The notes under the pieces are model-generated. The model was not told where the DNA came from, made no database searches, and saw only the letters and a program-made list of their open reading frames with translations. From Sphagnum compactum (Eukaryota; Bryophyta; Sphagnopsida; Sphagnales), in contig OZ234497.1 of NCBI GenBank assembly GCA_965153455.1, forward strand, positions 14,680,302 through 14,744,301: 64,000 nucleotides of DNA. The letters run 5' to 3'. This document shows, one piece after another, positions 11,368-27,096 of this stretch; position 1 is the first letter of the stretch, and each line of letters begins with the position of its first letter. Both the position numbers and the translations under genes were made by a program.

Positions 11368-14300
11368 TCAAGTTCTTTTGAGCACAGACTCTTTAACCTC
11401 CATGATCTTTATGACTGAGGCAACTCCAATACGATGAAGAGCCACAATTGAATCCCCCACCTTGCATAACCTCTTCCTCAAAGCATGGGCCAGTGCTGCA
11501 TTGAGAATGTCATCTGTAGACTCCGAGTCAGTAGCCTTGGCTGACCCCTCTGCCAGATGTGGGATCAAACCCCTGCAAGGATGAAAACAAATGTTCATGA
11601 TATGGACATGGTATTACATGGAGCATGACCACCATCTACATGGACCATTCTACATCTGAAGCATCTTGACAACCAGAATCAGCCACTGCACATTAGAATC
11701 AGTCATTAAGACCAAGAAGGAATTTGAATAAAGATTTCACAACTGCTGAGCTATAAAGTATCTCCAACCTCCTAAGGAAGATTGTGAATATTCTTCTTTA
11801 AATCAAAAAAGTTGCACAGTTCAAAATTTCATGCAAGCTAACACACATAGATAATCTTCTTAAATTACTGGGATTTCGGAAAAACAGCAAGAAATTCAAT
11901 GAGCTTGCATATATAAAGTACATACAATGCAGTTTACCACAAAAGAAAGTAAACCCTGTTAAAATTGGCCATTAACATAGACAGTTACTGAGTAGGAGGA
12001 AAGCTTTACCTGCAAATAAGACTGTGACGAGCTGGTGATTCCTCGCTGATCATCCAAGTTAGACTATCTGTAGTCAGTACAGGGACTGCAACAGACAAAA
12101 TGGGCACATAAGGACGATATTTTGCAACAAGCTTCGCTGTAGTACCTCCACGAGTGAGGACAACGATTAATGTTGCCCGCACCTTGTTTGCTGTCCGGAC
12201 AGCTGATGATGCCAAACTCTCCAATGGACTCATTGGCAATGGAACAGATCTCATGATTTCCTTGAAAATTGCAGCATAATCTAATGAAGCCTCAGCCTCT
12301 TGGCAAATTCGTGACATGACAGCCACTGCAGTGTCCGGATATAATCCATTGGCTGTTTCTCCACTTAGCATCACAGAGTCTGTTCCATCTAAAACAGCAT
12401 TTGCAACATCTGTAGCCTCTGCACGGGTTGGACGGGGTGACTTTATCATAGACTCCAGCATCTGAGTTGCTGTGACAACAGGTTTCCCAACTGAATTGCA
12501 CTTGTAGATCATCATTTTCTGGGCAAGGAAGATCTTTTCTGTGGGAATTTCCATTCCAAGATCACCTCTTGCCACCATTATCCCATCCGTTTCACGTAAG
12601 ATATCATCAAAATTGACAAGTCCTTCCTGGTTTTCCACCTATTTGCAGTCAAATGTGTTAGTTGTGCACATACAAAACCAATCTTCATAAATTGATCCCA
12701 GAAACCAGAATGCCACCAATGTTCCTTAATCACATTGCTAGAATTGCAACCTCTTTAAACAATTCCTAGTGCTTTAGCAACGCACAAAAAATTCAATTAC
12801 TCCCCTCCAGGGTAAAGCTAGCTCCTTCTGGGAGACTCCAAATTCCATCAAGCAAGGCCCATTGAGTATGAAGATCACAGACTACTCGCTTAGAGAGAAA
12901 GGGGATCAGGTGAGAGTCCATAAATCAACAGGAAAAAGGGTGGTTGTGAAAACTATATCCATTTCCATGCAGTTCCTGCATCTTTATCCAACATTTCCAC
13001 AGATTAACAAAAGCATGTACATACAAAGAGCCTGGTAAGATCTCAACACACCTTTGAGATAATCTGGATTGTCGCAGCATGAGGGCCAAGCAAAGCCCTA
13101 ATTTTTCTCAGGTCCTCGCCCTTGCGAACAAAAGAAGCGGCAATAAAATCAATTTTGTTCTTGACACCCCACTCTAGGATATCCTCAATATCCTTCTTAG
13201 TGATAGTGGGTAAGTCGACCACAATACCTGGCAAATTAACATTCTTCTTCACACCAAGCATAGCTGTATTTTCACACCGACATCTAACTGTCCCATTTTT
13301 CTCATCAGTTTCGAGAACAGTCAGTGTAATTGTACCATCTGAGCACAAAATAGCAGTCCCAGGGTGCACATCCTCTGGAAGCTTCTTATAGCTCATTGCT
13401 ATTGTGTTCTCATCCCCAACAACGCTGTAATCTGTTGTGATCGTGATTTCCTTATCTCGCACCAGTTGTATAGGTTTTCCATCTTTTAGCTGCCCAGTCC
13501 GAATCTCTGGACCCTGCCACACAGCAATGGGTGATTCAGAGAGTTCCCAAAACATGCGATGATGCTTCCCATGACCTTCCAAATTCTTCCAGAGATTGCA
13601 ATGAGTTACAAATTCTCTTATTACGTGTGGATTCAACCTAATGGCGACAAACACCAGCAACTGCCAAACCAGATTTTGTGTGAAAATGAACCTGCTAGCA
13701 ATTGGCTGATTGAACAGCAACACAAGAAATAAACACATAATTGTTGCCTGCAGGTAGCCACTACCAGCTGGAAAGAAACTAACTTTCAAGAGTTTCCTTT
13801 CCTGAGCTAAATGTGTAAGAGGAACTGCTCATTTGAGGACATCAAACAAAGTATTCCAGCCTCAGAACTACTGTTAAATCCACATGACTAATATTTCAGA
13901 GAACTTAAAAGGTCAGAAACCTGGTATATCAAAACCCTAAAGAGATTTCAAAGAAAAGCCTTGTTTGTTCTGTTGAATTGGGCTGCTGCCAAACAATATT
14001 GAAGTTCCAGAGATGGACTCTGCAATGCTTGTTATAACAAGAGACAAAAACTGTCCTCGACATATGCACCAAAATGTGTTTTTACAGCCTGCTTAAAACA
14101 ATATCAAAACAGCAGTACAGTCTGAAGCTATGAACAAGATAATTGCAAATAGGTAGGCAAAACCGAACTGGACAATATCAGATTATCATGAGCCCATCAC
14201 AAAAAGAACAGGAAAAATACAATCTGCAACGATTCTAGTCAGGAGACACATCAATTGGGATAAGAAGAAACTGGGTTGAAAGTTGAAAGCCGTCGTGGTT

Positions 14301-14698
14301 AGCTTGTTAAAACTTCAGCCATTGTAAAATGTGAGAAGCTGCATCCAAGCATGCCAGAAGATGGAAGTTACATGTTGCATGAGTTTTGTGGGCGTGTGAG
14401 GCGGTGCTGCTACAAGCTGGCCAAGTCTTACCTTAGTATCAAGAAGGATGGCACACATGGTCTCTGTGTTATGCATAGCAATCTTCAAGTTTTCCAGAAT
14501 ATACTGGTGATCCTCGTGGGTGCCGTGCGAGAAATTGAAGCGCGCCACATTCATCCCTGCTCTCAAAAGCTTCTCCAGGGTCGGAACCTCTCTAGACTTG
14601 GGGCCGAGAGTGCATATGATCTTTGTTTTGGCGATGTGGAGGCGGCCGTCGTCCGGCGGATTGCCTAGTATTTTGGCGATGTCAATCTTCGTCGCCAT
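11368..14698 (-). CDS. Cytosolic pyruvate kinase
   Basis: Catalyses PEP + ADP to pyruvate + ATP, the last step of glycolysis. Coding exons on the minus strand are 14698-14432, 13513-13052, 12638-12010 and 11572-11368. All junctions are GT-AG, the phases close, and the product is 520 aa, the usual size of plant cytosolic isoforms. Visible motifs are ICTLGPKSR (residues 28-36), the active-site MNVARFNFSHG (49-59, with Arg53 and Asn55), DTK-GPEIRTG across the exon 1/2 junction (87-96), the catalytic Lys243 followed by the Mg2+-ligand VEN motif (Glu245), ARGDLG (Asp269), and TATQMLESM in the substrate loop. No transit-peptide extension precedes the conserved start, which argues for the cytosol over the plastid. 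The ATG at 14698 has a plant-like context (GCAATGGCG). Introns are 918, 413 and 437 nt. The open frame around exon 2 continues upstream to 13789, but that extension is intron. No damage is seen. Confidence 0.97.
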
Positions 14699-15120
14699 TG
14701 CGGTCTCTACGTACGACTCCTAGGAATCCTTGCAGAATCGCCCCACCTCACTACTCTTTTACTGAACTTCTTTGCAGGCTCCTTCAACACATTGCACAAA
14801 AACCCTCCCCTGTTGAGAAGAGGAAAGAAATACACTAAATTCCGTCGCCACATACACGAAATCCTTCACCACGCACACAAATTACTCCCCAAGTCATACT
14901 CATGAACAAGATTGCAGATGTCTAACTAAAAGCAAAAGCAAACCCTAGGTTTTATCTGATTTCTTCTAAAAGCTGAAGTATGAAACTAAACTAAATCACT
15001 GCAGCAAACTAGTATCTCCTAAGTTGACTATCCTCAGTACACCAAAACTGGATCGCTTATCACATGAGGCCAACACGACACCTAGCATGCACCACCTACT
15101 CAGCTGGTCCAAACCTGGCA
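14699..15120 (-). promoter_or_regulatory. Upstream region of pyruvate kinase
   Basis: This is the immediate 5' flank of the leftward pyruvate kinase gene and must contain its leader and proximal promoter. I could not place a TATA element or transcription start with confidence. The small plus-strand frames here are antisense shadows of exon 1 and the leader. Confidence 0.45.
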
Positions 15121-15165
15121 CCACCAACAACAACAACAACAACAACAACTACTACTACTACTACT
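15121..15165. repeat. (CAA)n(CTA)n trinucleotide microsatellite
   Basis: About eight CAA units pass directly into about five CTA units, some 425 bp upstream of the pyruvate kinase start codon. Confidence 0.95.
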
Positions 15166-15738
15166 TGTTGGCTTCCCGCGGTTGACCAAATTTTTAAAAA
15201 CTCATGAAATCAACCGGAAACAATTATGCCGTTTATATTCATTCTCATACAAATACAATTAGAGAAACATCTATCAATTTGGACTCCATACAAAAAACAA
15301 CTTCCAAAAAACAATAATCTCCATATTAAACTTCGCACACACTACATACGCACACCCACAAGACCCATTTGCAAGTGTGAAACTTTACCGGAAGTTGGTC
15401 GAGGAGTGAGATGGATGGTAGTAGAAGCTTTGAGCTGTTAAGAGTGTTGGAGGTCCGCTTTGCTTATTCACTTGGTGTAAGCCTATTGGTGACGAGGAGG
15501 GAGGGAGGGAGGGAGGGAGGGAGGGAGGAAGGAAGGGATCGAGGGCAGCTTTTTCCAGAAACGAGAAGAGCCCAAAAAGGCCCTTCCTTTGACTGACGCC
15601 TACCCTACTTGTTGGACCGAATATATATTCCCGTCCCCTATTGCTGTTCTCGTGGGACCGCTACACCACACCCACCCACCCACTTGACCAAAAGGACGGT
15701 AGCCCAAACATCCTGAGTCAAAATTGTTGTTTATTATT
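15166..15738. other. Intergenic DNA upstream of pyruvate kinase
   Basis: No supported gene. It holds a purine-only tract at 15494-15538 and then a moderately GC-rich stretch up to about 15720. It may include distal promoter sequence of the pyruvate kinase gene. Confidence 0.5.
15494..15538. repeat. (GGGA)n purine tract
   Basis: About seven GGGA units with degenerate ends (GAGGAGGGAGGG, then GAGGAAGGAAGGGA). The plus strand is all purine with repeated GGG runs, so G-quadruplex or triplex DNA is possible. It lies about 800 bp upstream of the pyruvate kinase ATG. Confidence 0.95.
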
Positions 15739-15739
15739 T

Positions 15740-16136
15740 CCAAGGTTGGTCTGGTATCGACTTTTGAATATTGGGTACTTTTACGAAAAAAAAATTCATA
15801 CCAACCTAGTCCTGGTATTGGGTACTTTTATAAAATTTTCATACCAACCTGGTCCCGGTGTTGGGTACTTTTTTAAAAAATTCATATCACCCTGGTCCTC
15901 TTTTTGGGTACTTTTATAAAATTTTCATACCAACCCGATCCTAGTGTTGGTGCTTTTATAAAATTCCCATACCAGCCTGGTCTTCGTATTGGGTACTTTT
16001 ATAAGATTTTCATACCAACCTGGTCCTTGTATTGGGTACTTTTATAAAAAAATTCATACCAACTGGGTCCTGGTATTGGGTACTTTTATAAAAAAATTCC
16101 TACCAGCCCGGTGCTGGTATTGTGTACCTTTTGAAA
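15740..16136 (+). repeat. Tandem array, about 45-50 bp unit, direct copies
   Basis: Eight to nine diverged copies in the order TTGGGTACTTTTATAAAA, then TTCATACCAACCTGGTCC, then TGGTAT. Copies differ by substitutions and small indels in the A/T run. The frames at 15641-15919 and 15989-16189 that stay open through it are artefacts of translating the repeat. The same unit reappears degenerate at 16590-16830 and in the opposite orientation at about 16850-17185. Confidence 0.92.
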
Positions 16137-16284
16137 ACTTTCAAAGCCTTTGGGCTACTTGTGAGATGAGTTGCACTTCTATAGGCTAACCCAACCTTTT
16201 TGTTTTGGAACACCACAATAGTTAAGGCCATATGACTAAACTGACAAGCCCAGTGGTAGAGGACATGACATGGCTTTTGGTTGG

Positions 16285-16350
16285 CACATCCACCAATTTG
16301 AACCCATATCCATTGTGATATCAAACAAGGGTTGTACCACTGAGCCACGA
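16285..16350 (-). mobile_element. tRNA-like SINE head (minus strand)
   Basis: On the minus strand a strong A box, TGGCTCAGTGG, runs from 16347 to 16337. A B-box-like GGGTTCAAATTGG runs from 16305 to 16293, with the starts 44 bp apart. This is tRNA-like Pol III promoter spacing, but there is no flanking acceptor-stem pairing. The best reading is a tRNA-derived SINE lying between the two orientations of the 45-50 bp repeat. The B box ends in T where C is usual, so it may be inactive. Confidence 0.5.
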
Positions 16351-16589
16351 TGAAATAACATGAAGAAAGTTTGGAGAAGAATGATATCTTGTGAAGCTAA
16401 TTAATAAGTTCAACTAAATCTTGATGATCTAAAGCTAAACTATAAGTCATCCTTTAGCTCTCTATGGCATATGAAATATTTGAAGTGATTGTTGAATTCA
16501 TTAAACTACCAACAAACCGAATATGTGATCACAAGCATTGTTTTTTCTTTTGGGAACTTTTCACAACTTGGGAGAAATTTTTTGATGAA

Positions 16590-17190
16590 TTTTTTTTAAA
16601 AAAATCATACCATTCTAGTACTAGGTATTGAATCTTTTTAAAAGTTTCCTGTGCCAGTCAGGTACTGGAATTAGGGTTGAAGGCTGATTATTGGTACATA
16701 TGAGGCAAGTATATGCCTAGTATTGATATTTCTATGACCCCCATATGATGCTGGTATCAAATCCTTTTTTAACATTTTCGTGCTATGCATGCACTGGTAT
16801 AGAATTTTCTTAAAATTTTCATATTAGGCAGCTATGACCTGAGGCAATACCAACCTGGTACAAGTAACATCATGGTAGGGACCCAGGGACCTTGAGGTAA
16901 TACCCTGGTTTGTACTAGTTTTCAATACTAGGGATATATCCGTCTCATAGTAGCCAGAAATCAGTCTTGGATCCAATAATACCCGGACCAGGCTGGTGTG
17001 AAAGGTTTTTAAAAAGGTACCCAATACCAGGACCAGCTTGGTATGAAAGTTGTAAAAGGGTATATACCCATTTTATAAAAGGGTAAGGGTATATACCCAT
17101 TTTAAAGGGTATAAAAGGGTATATTAAAAGGGTATATACCCATTTTATAAAATGTACCCAATATGAGGACCAGGTTGGTATGACTTGTCA
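16590..17190 (-). repeat. Degenerate and inverted copies of the 45-50 bp repeat
   Basis: Forward but decayed copies run from 16590 to about 16830. Beyond that the unit appears in reverse complement: TACCCAATACCAGGACCAGC followed by TTGGTATGAAAG at 17018-17050, and again at 17155-17185. Together with 15740-16136 this gives opposed arms that could fold back on each other. Confidence 0.8.
17058..17153. repeat. Palindromic GGGTATATACCC repeat cluster
   Basis: Three full GGGTATATACCC palindromes plus partial ones, separated by ATTTTATAAAA or AAAGGGTATAAAA spacers. The cluster sits inside the inverted part of the 45-50 bp repeat family and may be a local expansion of it. Confidence 0.85.
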
Positions 17191-18435
17191 GAAGAGAAAA
17201 AAACACTTACCCCTATGAGAACCAGTGACTCGCTAATGGGCTTAGCAAGCTTTGCGGGTCAATGGTTTTTGCATGTCCTAACTCACTATAGGAATATCCA
17301 AATCTCCCATTTCAGAAGTATTTCTTATTCACTAGTCCCACCTTTCCTAGGAAATCTCTTAAAAATTAAAATCCAATGGGTCTTTATGCAACCTCTAGCT
17401 TTACCTATCAAATATAACATCATATACAAATTTAAGCCTTAAAAGAATGGAAGTCACAGCTCCAACAAAGTGATTAGGAAAATGCCATTTGAAAATCAAG
17501 GGTGTGAATAACTAACATTATCTTTTATATATATATATATGGAGAGTCATCCATACATGGGAGTTAAAGAACCCAAGCAGTGATTTTTCTTTCAATTTTT
17601 TGATTTTATGTCATTATAAACATTCCAAGAAAGACTTAACAATAAATGGCAACATGACAAGTAGGACATTATAAAAAAATTGTAGTCATGCTATCATTTG
17701 GTCACCTGTAGCAATAGAACTTTTGAATATGGCGAACTCAATCCAAAAACCCTTGCTTTCTCTGTGAGCTTTTTTTTTAATTTGAAAAAAAACTTTTGTG
17801 TTTGTAGCCTCAAAAAAAATTTCACATTTTGACAAAATTCTGTACAATTTTTTTTTGTTGAACCCAACTATTGGTTCAAGAATATTTGATTTCAAAATTG
17901 GATTGAAAATTACACTAACATCTCCAAAGATATATTTAAAACTAGAATGGGTTGGATGTGAAATTCAATTTCAATTTCCCATTTAAATGATTATTTACAT
18001 TAATCATAATAAGATGCATAAGTTTTTGTTTCGAGAAATTTGTATGTATTGTAGACATAGCCAACCATGGTTTGATTGTTAGTTAATGTAGTGACACAAC
18101 ATCCACACTTACCCCTGAATGCCCATGTGAAACACAAATGATGGAACATGTTTTTCCCATGTAATGGTTTCAATTTGTGCTTTAAAATGTGTTTTGAAAA
18201 ATGATCATCACATAATTTCATTTTCATACTTGTGATTAAGTAATGGACACAATAAAAAGAGGATTTGAAAGATGTTTCCACTAAACAAGTCATGCTCCCC
18301 TTGTCGTAACAATCGTGAGGGATTTGCAAAATGGAAAATTGGGAGCACCTCCCCAAGCAGCAATAGCAATAATAGCAATGGCATAGCCTATAATTTTTCA
18401 TAAGAAATGAATTAGAATCAAATTTTAATATATTT

Positions 18436-19000
18436 TCACATAATTTCACTTTCCTTTTGCATTGTTAATGCTCTATCAGCTAGAAAGGATAAACAAAACA
18501 AATGGTCGATTACGAGGGACACAATCGGTGACTCGACGAATGGGATTTCACCTTCCAAAAACCGATGACTACTTGGACGTCTGGGATGAATGCTGTTGTT
18601 GCTGTCCACATAACGCACTGCACGTGTCTGGCTGCTGACCCAGTACGCAAACCGAGGATACGGTGTGTAACTTGAGACCTCTCCACCAATGGGGTGACGC
18701 CATGTCATCAATTTCCAATGGAGGAATCAGTTGTGTTATAATCTCCTCCATTTTTTTGGACCAATGACGAAGTGACACGTAGAAAGCGCAGTCCAGAAAC
18801 CGGTTATGAGAGAAAGAGGAGTATTGAGTGGTCCATGGCTGTCCAGCCAGGCCCCTTCTACGCCATGTCACAGGCGGTGGGTGGGCTGCACAGCCAGACA
18901 CTGATATTTTTGTGTGCGTGGCCCAAGAGTGTATGTAATCTTCGTATAAGCCGTGGAACCTTCAAGTCACATTGCTTGAAGGAAATGGCACCTTGAGGAT
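18436..19000. other. GC-richer segment with G-box; function unclear
   Basis: Base composition rises compared with its flanks. It contains a CACGTG G-box at 18621-18626, an ACGT-core TGACACGTAG near 18773-18782 and a nearby CCAAT. This is promoter-like content, yet no gene is recognisable on either side. Overlapping open frames exist on both strands (for example 18569-18901 minus and 18772-18996 plus), and none resembles a known protein. Confidence 0.3.
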
Positions 19001-19064
19001 ATACCTTGGGAGATCTTTAGTCTCCTGAGGATATACCTTGAGAGATCTTTAGACTCCAGAGAAC
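18994..19064. repeat. Short tandem duplication
   Basis: Two adjacent copies of a roughly 37-bp unit beginning GAGGATATACCTTG and ending GATCTTTAG, with a few substitutions. Confidence 0.8.
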
Positions 19065-19099
19065 ACAAGTTTGGAGTAATTAAACAATTAATTTTTGCC

Positions 19100-19420
19100 A
19101 ACTAAAGACTGACTTTACCGACTCGGTTTTGTTTTTTAATAAACGTAAACAACTTCCTTTTTATTTCTATGTGTATTTTGAGGGATCTCCTGCAGCAGTG
19201 GGCCAAAGGAGCAGCACTTGATCTTCCAACAGAAACTTCTTCTATGTTGGGAGCCTCCAAAGTTTCAGTTTTCTTGGTGATGGGTGTATCAAAAAGCCTC
19301 ATTGCCAAGAAGGCAAAGAAAAGAAACGATCAACATGGGAGGCAGCCCCATGCAATTAACATAAAAATGAATAAGAAACCTATAAACAACGCACTAGCAA
19401 TTGTCTTTGAGTGCTAGGCT
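19100..19420. other. Region open on both strands, unidentified
   Basis: Between about 19165 and 19310 both a minus-strand frame (containing TPITKKTETLEAPNIEEVSV) and a plus-strand frame (containing LLQQWAKGAALDLPTE) stay open, and composition is coding-like. I recognise neither product. It could be an exon of an unidentified gene, a gene fragment or chance. Confidence 0.2.
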
Positions 19421-22156
19421 ACAAAGTGTTTCTTTGTTTTTTCAACTTTCTGCTGTTGCTCAAGTGGCAATAGTCCACAAGTATATTTAGCCAAATTGAA
19501 CAATATACAAAATACAAAAGTAAAAAAAATCTGAAGCACCCCCATCATATTGTGACGATTTTTGTGTGATTTTTTTTCCTTCTTGTTTTGGCAATTTCTT
19601 TCAAAAAAATAGGGAATTTATGACAGCATATTCATTTTCGAAAATATTTAAAGCAAAATGTGAAAATTCGCTAGGAAAACAAAAATCACACTGTTACATC
19701 TAGTAAAGATCCTGAAAAATAGTAGAAGGTCTGCATGTGATTAGTGGAAGGCTCTTTAAACCTAATCTTTTGTGCAAGGAGGGGTGTTAAAATACAAACC
19801 AAGAAACCATAGAGTGAGCTTTACAATACAGATGAACTCCTCCCACCCCAGTGCACCCACACCCCCTATTTGGGCCCATAGCACTAATATTTATCATATC
19901 CAACATAGAGTGTCAATTGTTTCACCCATAAACATTAATACCTAATTAGACAGTGTAAGGTGAGAGACTATGTAAATGTTACCCACTTGGGCCAATCATT
20001 ATGGCCAGCCAACCAGAATCAATCCTTTTTGTTGTACAGGGCCTTGTGAAGATCACAATATCCTGCAAATTTACAGGTCTAGTGTCCACATAAAAGACCC
20101 ATACTCGGTGAATGAAGGATGTATGTACTTCATGCGAAGCAGAATGTACAAGCTCATTTACTCCTTCCAGTGGACCTGTTGTTAGGGGTCCGTAATAAGG
20201 ACTTTTGCTCACACTCAGCCCACTCTACGTTTTAATGAAGTAGAGGGCTCTTCGTCCCTCCACATAATCATTTATGCTTGTTGGATCTGCTTCCCGCAAC
20301 TGGTGCGGGGTGTAGGACCTAGGTTGCTCTTTCATAGCCCTCGTTTATGCTTTTGCGGTGATTGGTGTGTCTCTTGATCGAACGACGGTTCTCTCCTTTT
20401 GTTCCTCCCTTTTCCCTTTCTGGGTGAGTGCGCTTTTCCTTTTTTTTAAAGTTTGGAAGTGAGTATAGTTTGTGGCAATAAGATGAGATGAGCACACTCA
20501 TAACATTAAGCAATTGACAACCATTTCAAATTCCATACAACATGAACTACTAAAGCAATGAACCACATCTTGAGATTCTTCAAACCAAAAGACTAATTCA
20601 ACACACATTCTCCACTATGTATCTACAACCTACAAATATTTCAACACTCGAATACATGTGTACATGAGAAAACTCTATCAACATCAGAAAAGTGAATATA
20701 GGTGAACAAATGTAAAAATTGGCATAGAGGGAGTCACAATGAAGTGGACTTACCAAAGAAAAGCACAAATTAGTTGTGAAAGGAAAGGTAGATAAACATC
20801 AAAAGTCAAATATTATATAAGCAATAGGTGTTGCATAGTAGGAAGATGATGAGTGGAAAAAGTCAAAAATTAGTTGAAAGTAATTGAGATTCACTAGATT
20901 CATTCCAGCATAAATAGATTCACATCTAACATTCAATCAAGGTGTTTTCAAATAATGATAATACTCTTCACCCAAAATACTAGAGTAATCACATCATGGA
21001 AAACATTGTTCCATGACTGATTTCAATGGGCAACATTTCATATATGGTGTAGGCCCTTAACCTAATTATCTAGTGTGTTTAAATATATCATTTATGATAT
21101 ATTTATGCAGGTCTTAATTCCAAGATTGTCTAGAAATCTGTCATGACTAGATGGCTTAAGATTAAAACAACAATTTGACTTATCAAAATCAAGATTTATA
21201 TCATTTACCTTCCTACCTAAATTTATAATTTGAACATGATTGCACAATTACTATAAACAACAATAATTAATTACATAAATATAAATAATAGTTCTAATAA
21301 TCAAACCTTATGGGTGAAAGTATAGTGTGATAGAATCTGTTTTGACAAATGAAAAATCACACACGAATACATAAATTTTACAATCCCTTTGTTAGCTCTC
21401 TCATAATTTCAAGACTTAACATTTCAATCATCTTTGAAAGTTCATAACTTCTTTTTAAATTATTCAATCACCTTGCTCTATAGTTTTTTTTCTTCTTATA
21501 TGAGTGTACTATAGTGATTAGTACCAACATAAACTTTTTTTTTCACTTCATTTTTTAAAAAAACTAATCATGATTACATCTAAACAAGAAAATTGCTACA
21601 TTTCATAGTGCCTTATGCCTTATTGAATGAAATCATTGATTTCACACCATCCTTAACATTGATAATACAAAATATTCTCAATTTTTTAGAATTTAAAATT
21701 TTATCATTCATTGTGAACTTTCTAAGATATTTCACTTCAAAGTGCACATTTAAAAAAACAAAAAAAAAACATTTCCCAAATTTTGATTTTTTGCATGTCA
21801 TGGGAAACAAAGTTCATGTTCATATTTGTAAAATATACTAGAATAGATCTATAGATTTAAAAGTTCAAAGATATAATGTGATTATTTCTAATTGCAAAAA
21901 TGTGTTACGCATTACATTACACAATATAAACTACTAAACATATTTGATGGCAAACCATAAAAAGTTCAATATAATTATCCTACAGCCTTTGATTACATTT
22001 CATCACTTGCAAAAAATAGTGATTATAATCTTAAGCCATCCAATCATGAAGAGATTTCTAGACCATCTTGGAATCTTAATCTTAAGCCGTTTTGATCCAG
22101 CACACCATATTTTTACCCTTATAATGTCTGCCACTGTAAAAAATTCAAGAGAATTT

Positions 22157-22340
22157 TCATGTAGACCTCCTATAACAAATTTGGTGTTCTATCGCACCAC
22201 CACTTTGGGCATAGAAATGTGTCGGATAAGGACCTAGAAACTCAGGGCCATTCCGCGAATAAGGGCCCAGTGTGAGATAGGGGCCAAGTCCAGGACCTGA
22301 ATTCCCAGAACTGCCCCATTTGAGGTCCTTATCCAGTGTA
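22157..22340 (-). other. Gly/Pro/Tyr-rich open frame, possible terminal exon or gene fragment
   Basis: Read on the minus strand, the frame includes GNSGPGLGPYLTLGPYSRNG and then FLGPYPTHFY before stopping at 22157. The repeated LGPY words and the raised GC content set it apart from its surroundings. A perfect 12-bp inverted repeat (GGATAAGGACCT at 22224-22235, AGGTCCTTATCC at 22323-22334) lies inside it. No upstream exon, start or family was found. It could be a last exon, a pseudogene piece or a chance frame. Confidence 0.25.
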
Positions 22341-23470
22341 AAGATCTGATAGAATTTTAAACAGCTGTGCGAATTTGTATGAGAAGGAGCGGGAAGCACC
22401 TTATTCTTAAGGTCCGTGAAATTGAGGGACTTTCCAAGTTTCAGGTACACAAAACTTGTAGAAAACCCAAATCATCAACAAGCATCAAAGAGGGTATTAA
22501 TTTGTTCACACCTTTGGACACCACGAAAATACCAACAAGCCACAGGAAATTCAATGATTGCAGTCTGCCACACACTAGAAACATTGCTGAATCCTGCTTT
22601 GATCTAGAAATGCACTGGAACTATTTCTTAAAAGTCACTGAAGCTTAGTGTGAGAAGGTTAGAGTTCTGCAGTCAGCTGTCTAAATAATAATGACATGGT
22701 TGCAACTACAATTTTCTATAACAAATTGGTATTCACAAATGGAGGTCATGTATGAAAACAGGAAAACAAAGCATAACCATATTCAACAATGTAATCTTCT
22801 TGACAAAGTGTTCCACAAGATGACACCTTGCATTTTCAGTTTTTGGTTAAATCATTAAGGGGTGATGGGGGACCAGGCACAAGAATCCAGGAACAAACTG
22901 CAAACTACAAACTACAAACTCCGAAAGGAAATTGATGCAATTCAGTTCTGCTTTTGCTTTGATATAAGAGTTGTTTAGGTGAAAACACTGCCCAAAGCTC
23001 AAATCATCTCCTCCAGCTTGCCACATTTGCACCCTTCCTTATATTGATTATGATACTCTTCACTCACAACTGTCCACTGAAACCCCTCACACAGATGGCA
23101 GCTATCCAGTGATCCAGACAGGTATGATGAAAAGCCGGTAATGTGATATGGTTATCCACACTTTCAGTACCTTGATACCAGTAGGGGATACAAATGTTTG
23201 TATATAGAGGGGATGCATGGCTGTGGTTATACAGCAAGCTGTTAACCAGCTCTAGTCAAGGCAAAGCAACAGTGAGGTGGTGAGAAGCTGCACGAGCACA
23301 TGGTGAATAGGGAGCTAGCAGGTGCATGGCAGTCAGGTGCAGAGGGTGCAGTCATGGAAGTGGAACATCTCTTCTGCTTCTTCATGTTTCTGCTAACCAG
23401 AGGAAGACAATCTGTTGAAAAAAATGGGTCTCGCTTGAGGTGATGTAGTACAAGTGAAGGTTTCAGATGG

Positions 23471-27096
<3,626 letters not shown>

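Larger units (their letters stand above)
17191..23470. other. Long intergenic region, no confident gene
   Basis: Mostly AT-rich DNA. Three spots stand out and are listed separately: a GC-richer segment with a G-box at 18436-19000, a short region open in several frames at 19165-19310, and a Gly/Pro-rich minus-strand frame at 22157-22340. The last several hundred bases before 23471 probably hold the CDKA 3' untranslated region. No open frame matched a family I recognise. Confidence 0.55.

Noticed and set aside
13514-13789. Upstream continuation of the pyruvate kinase exon 2 frame
   Set aside because: A good acceptor at 13514-13516 joins exon 1 in phase at DTK/GPEIRTG; the extension lacks pyruvate kinase motifs.
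15641-16189. Two plus-strand frames with recurring short peptides
   Set aside because: They are translations of the 45-50 bp tandem repeat; the unit is non-coding and present in both orientations.
18569-18901. 110-codon minus-strand frame
   Set aside because: Overlaps other open frames on both strands in a GC-richer patch; no family resemblance.
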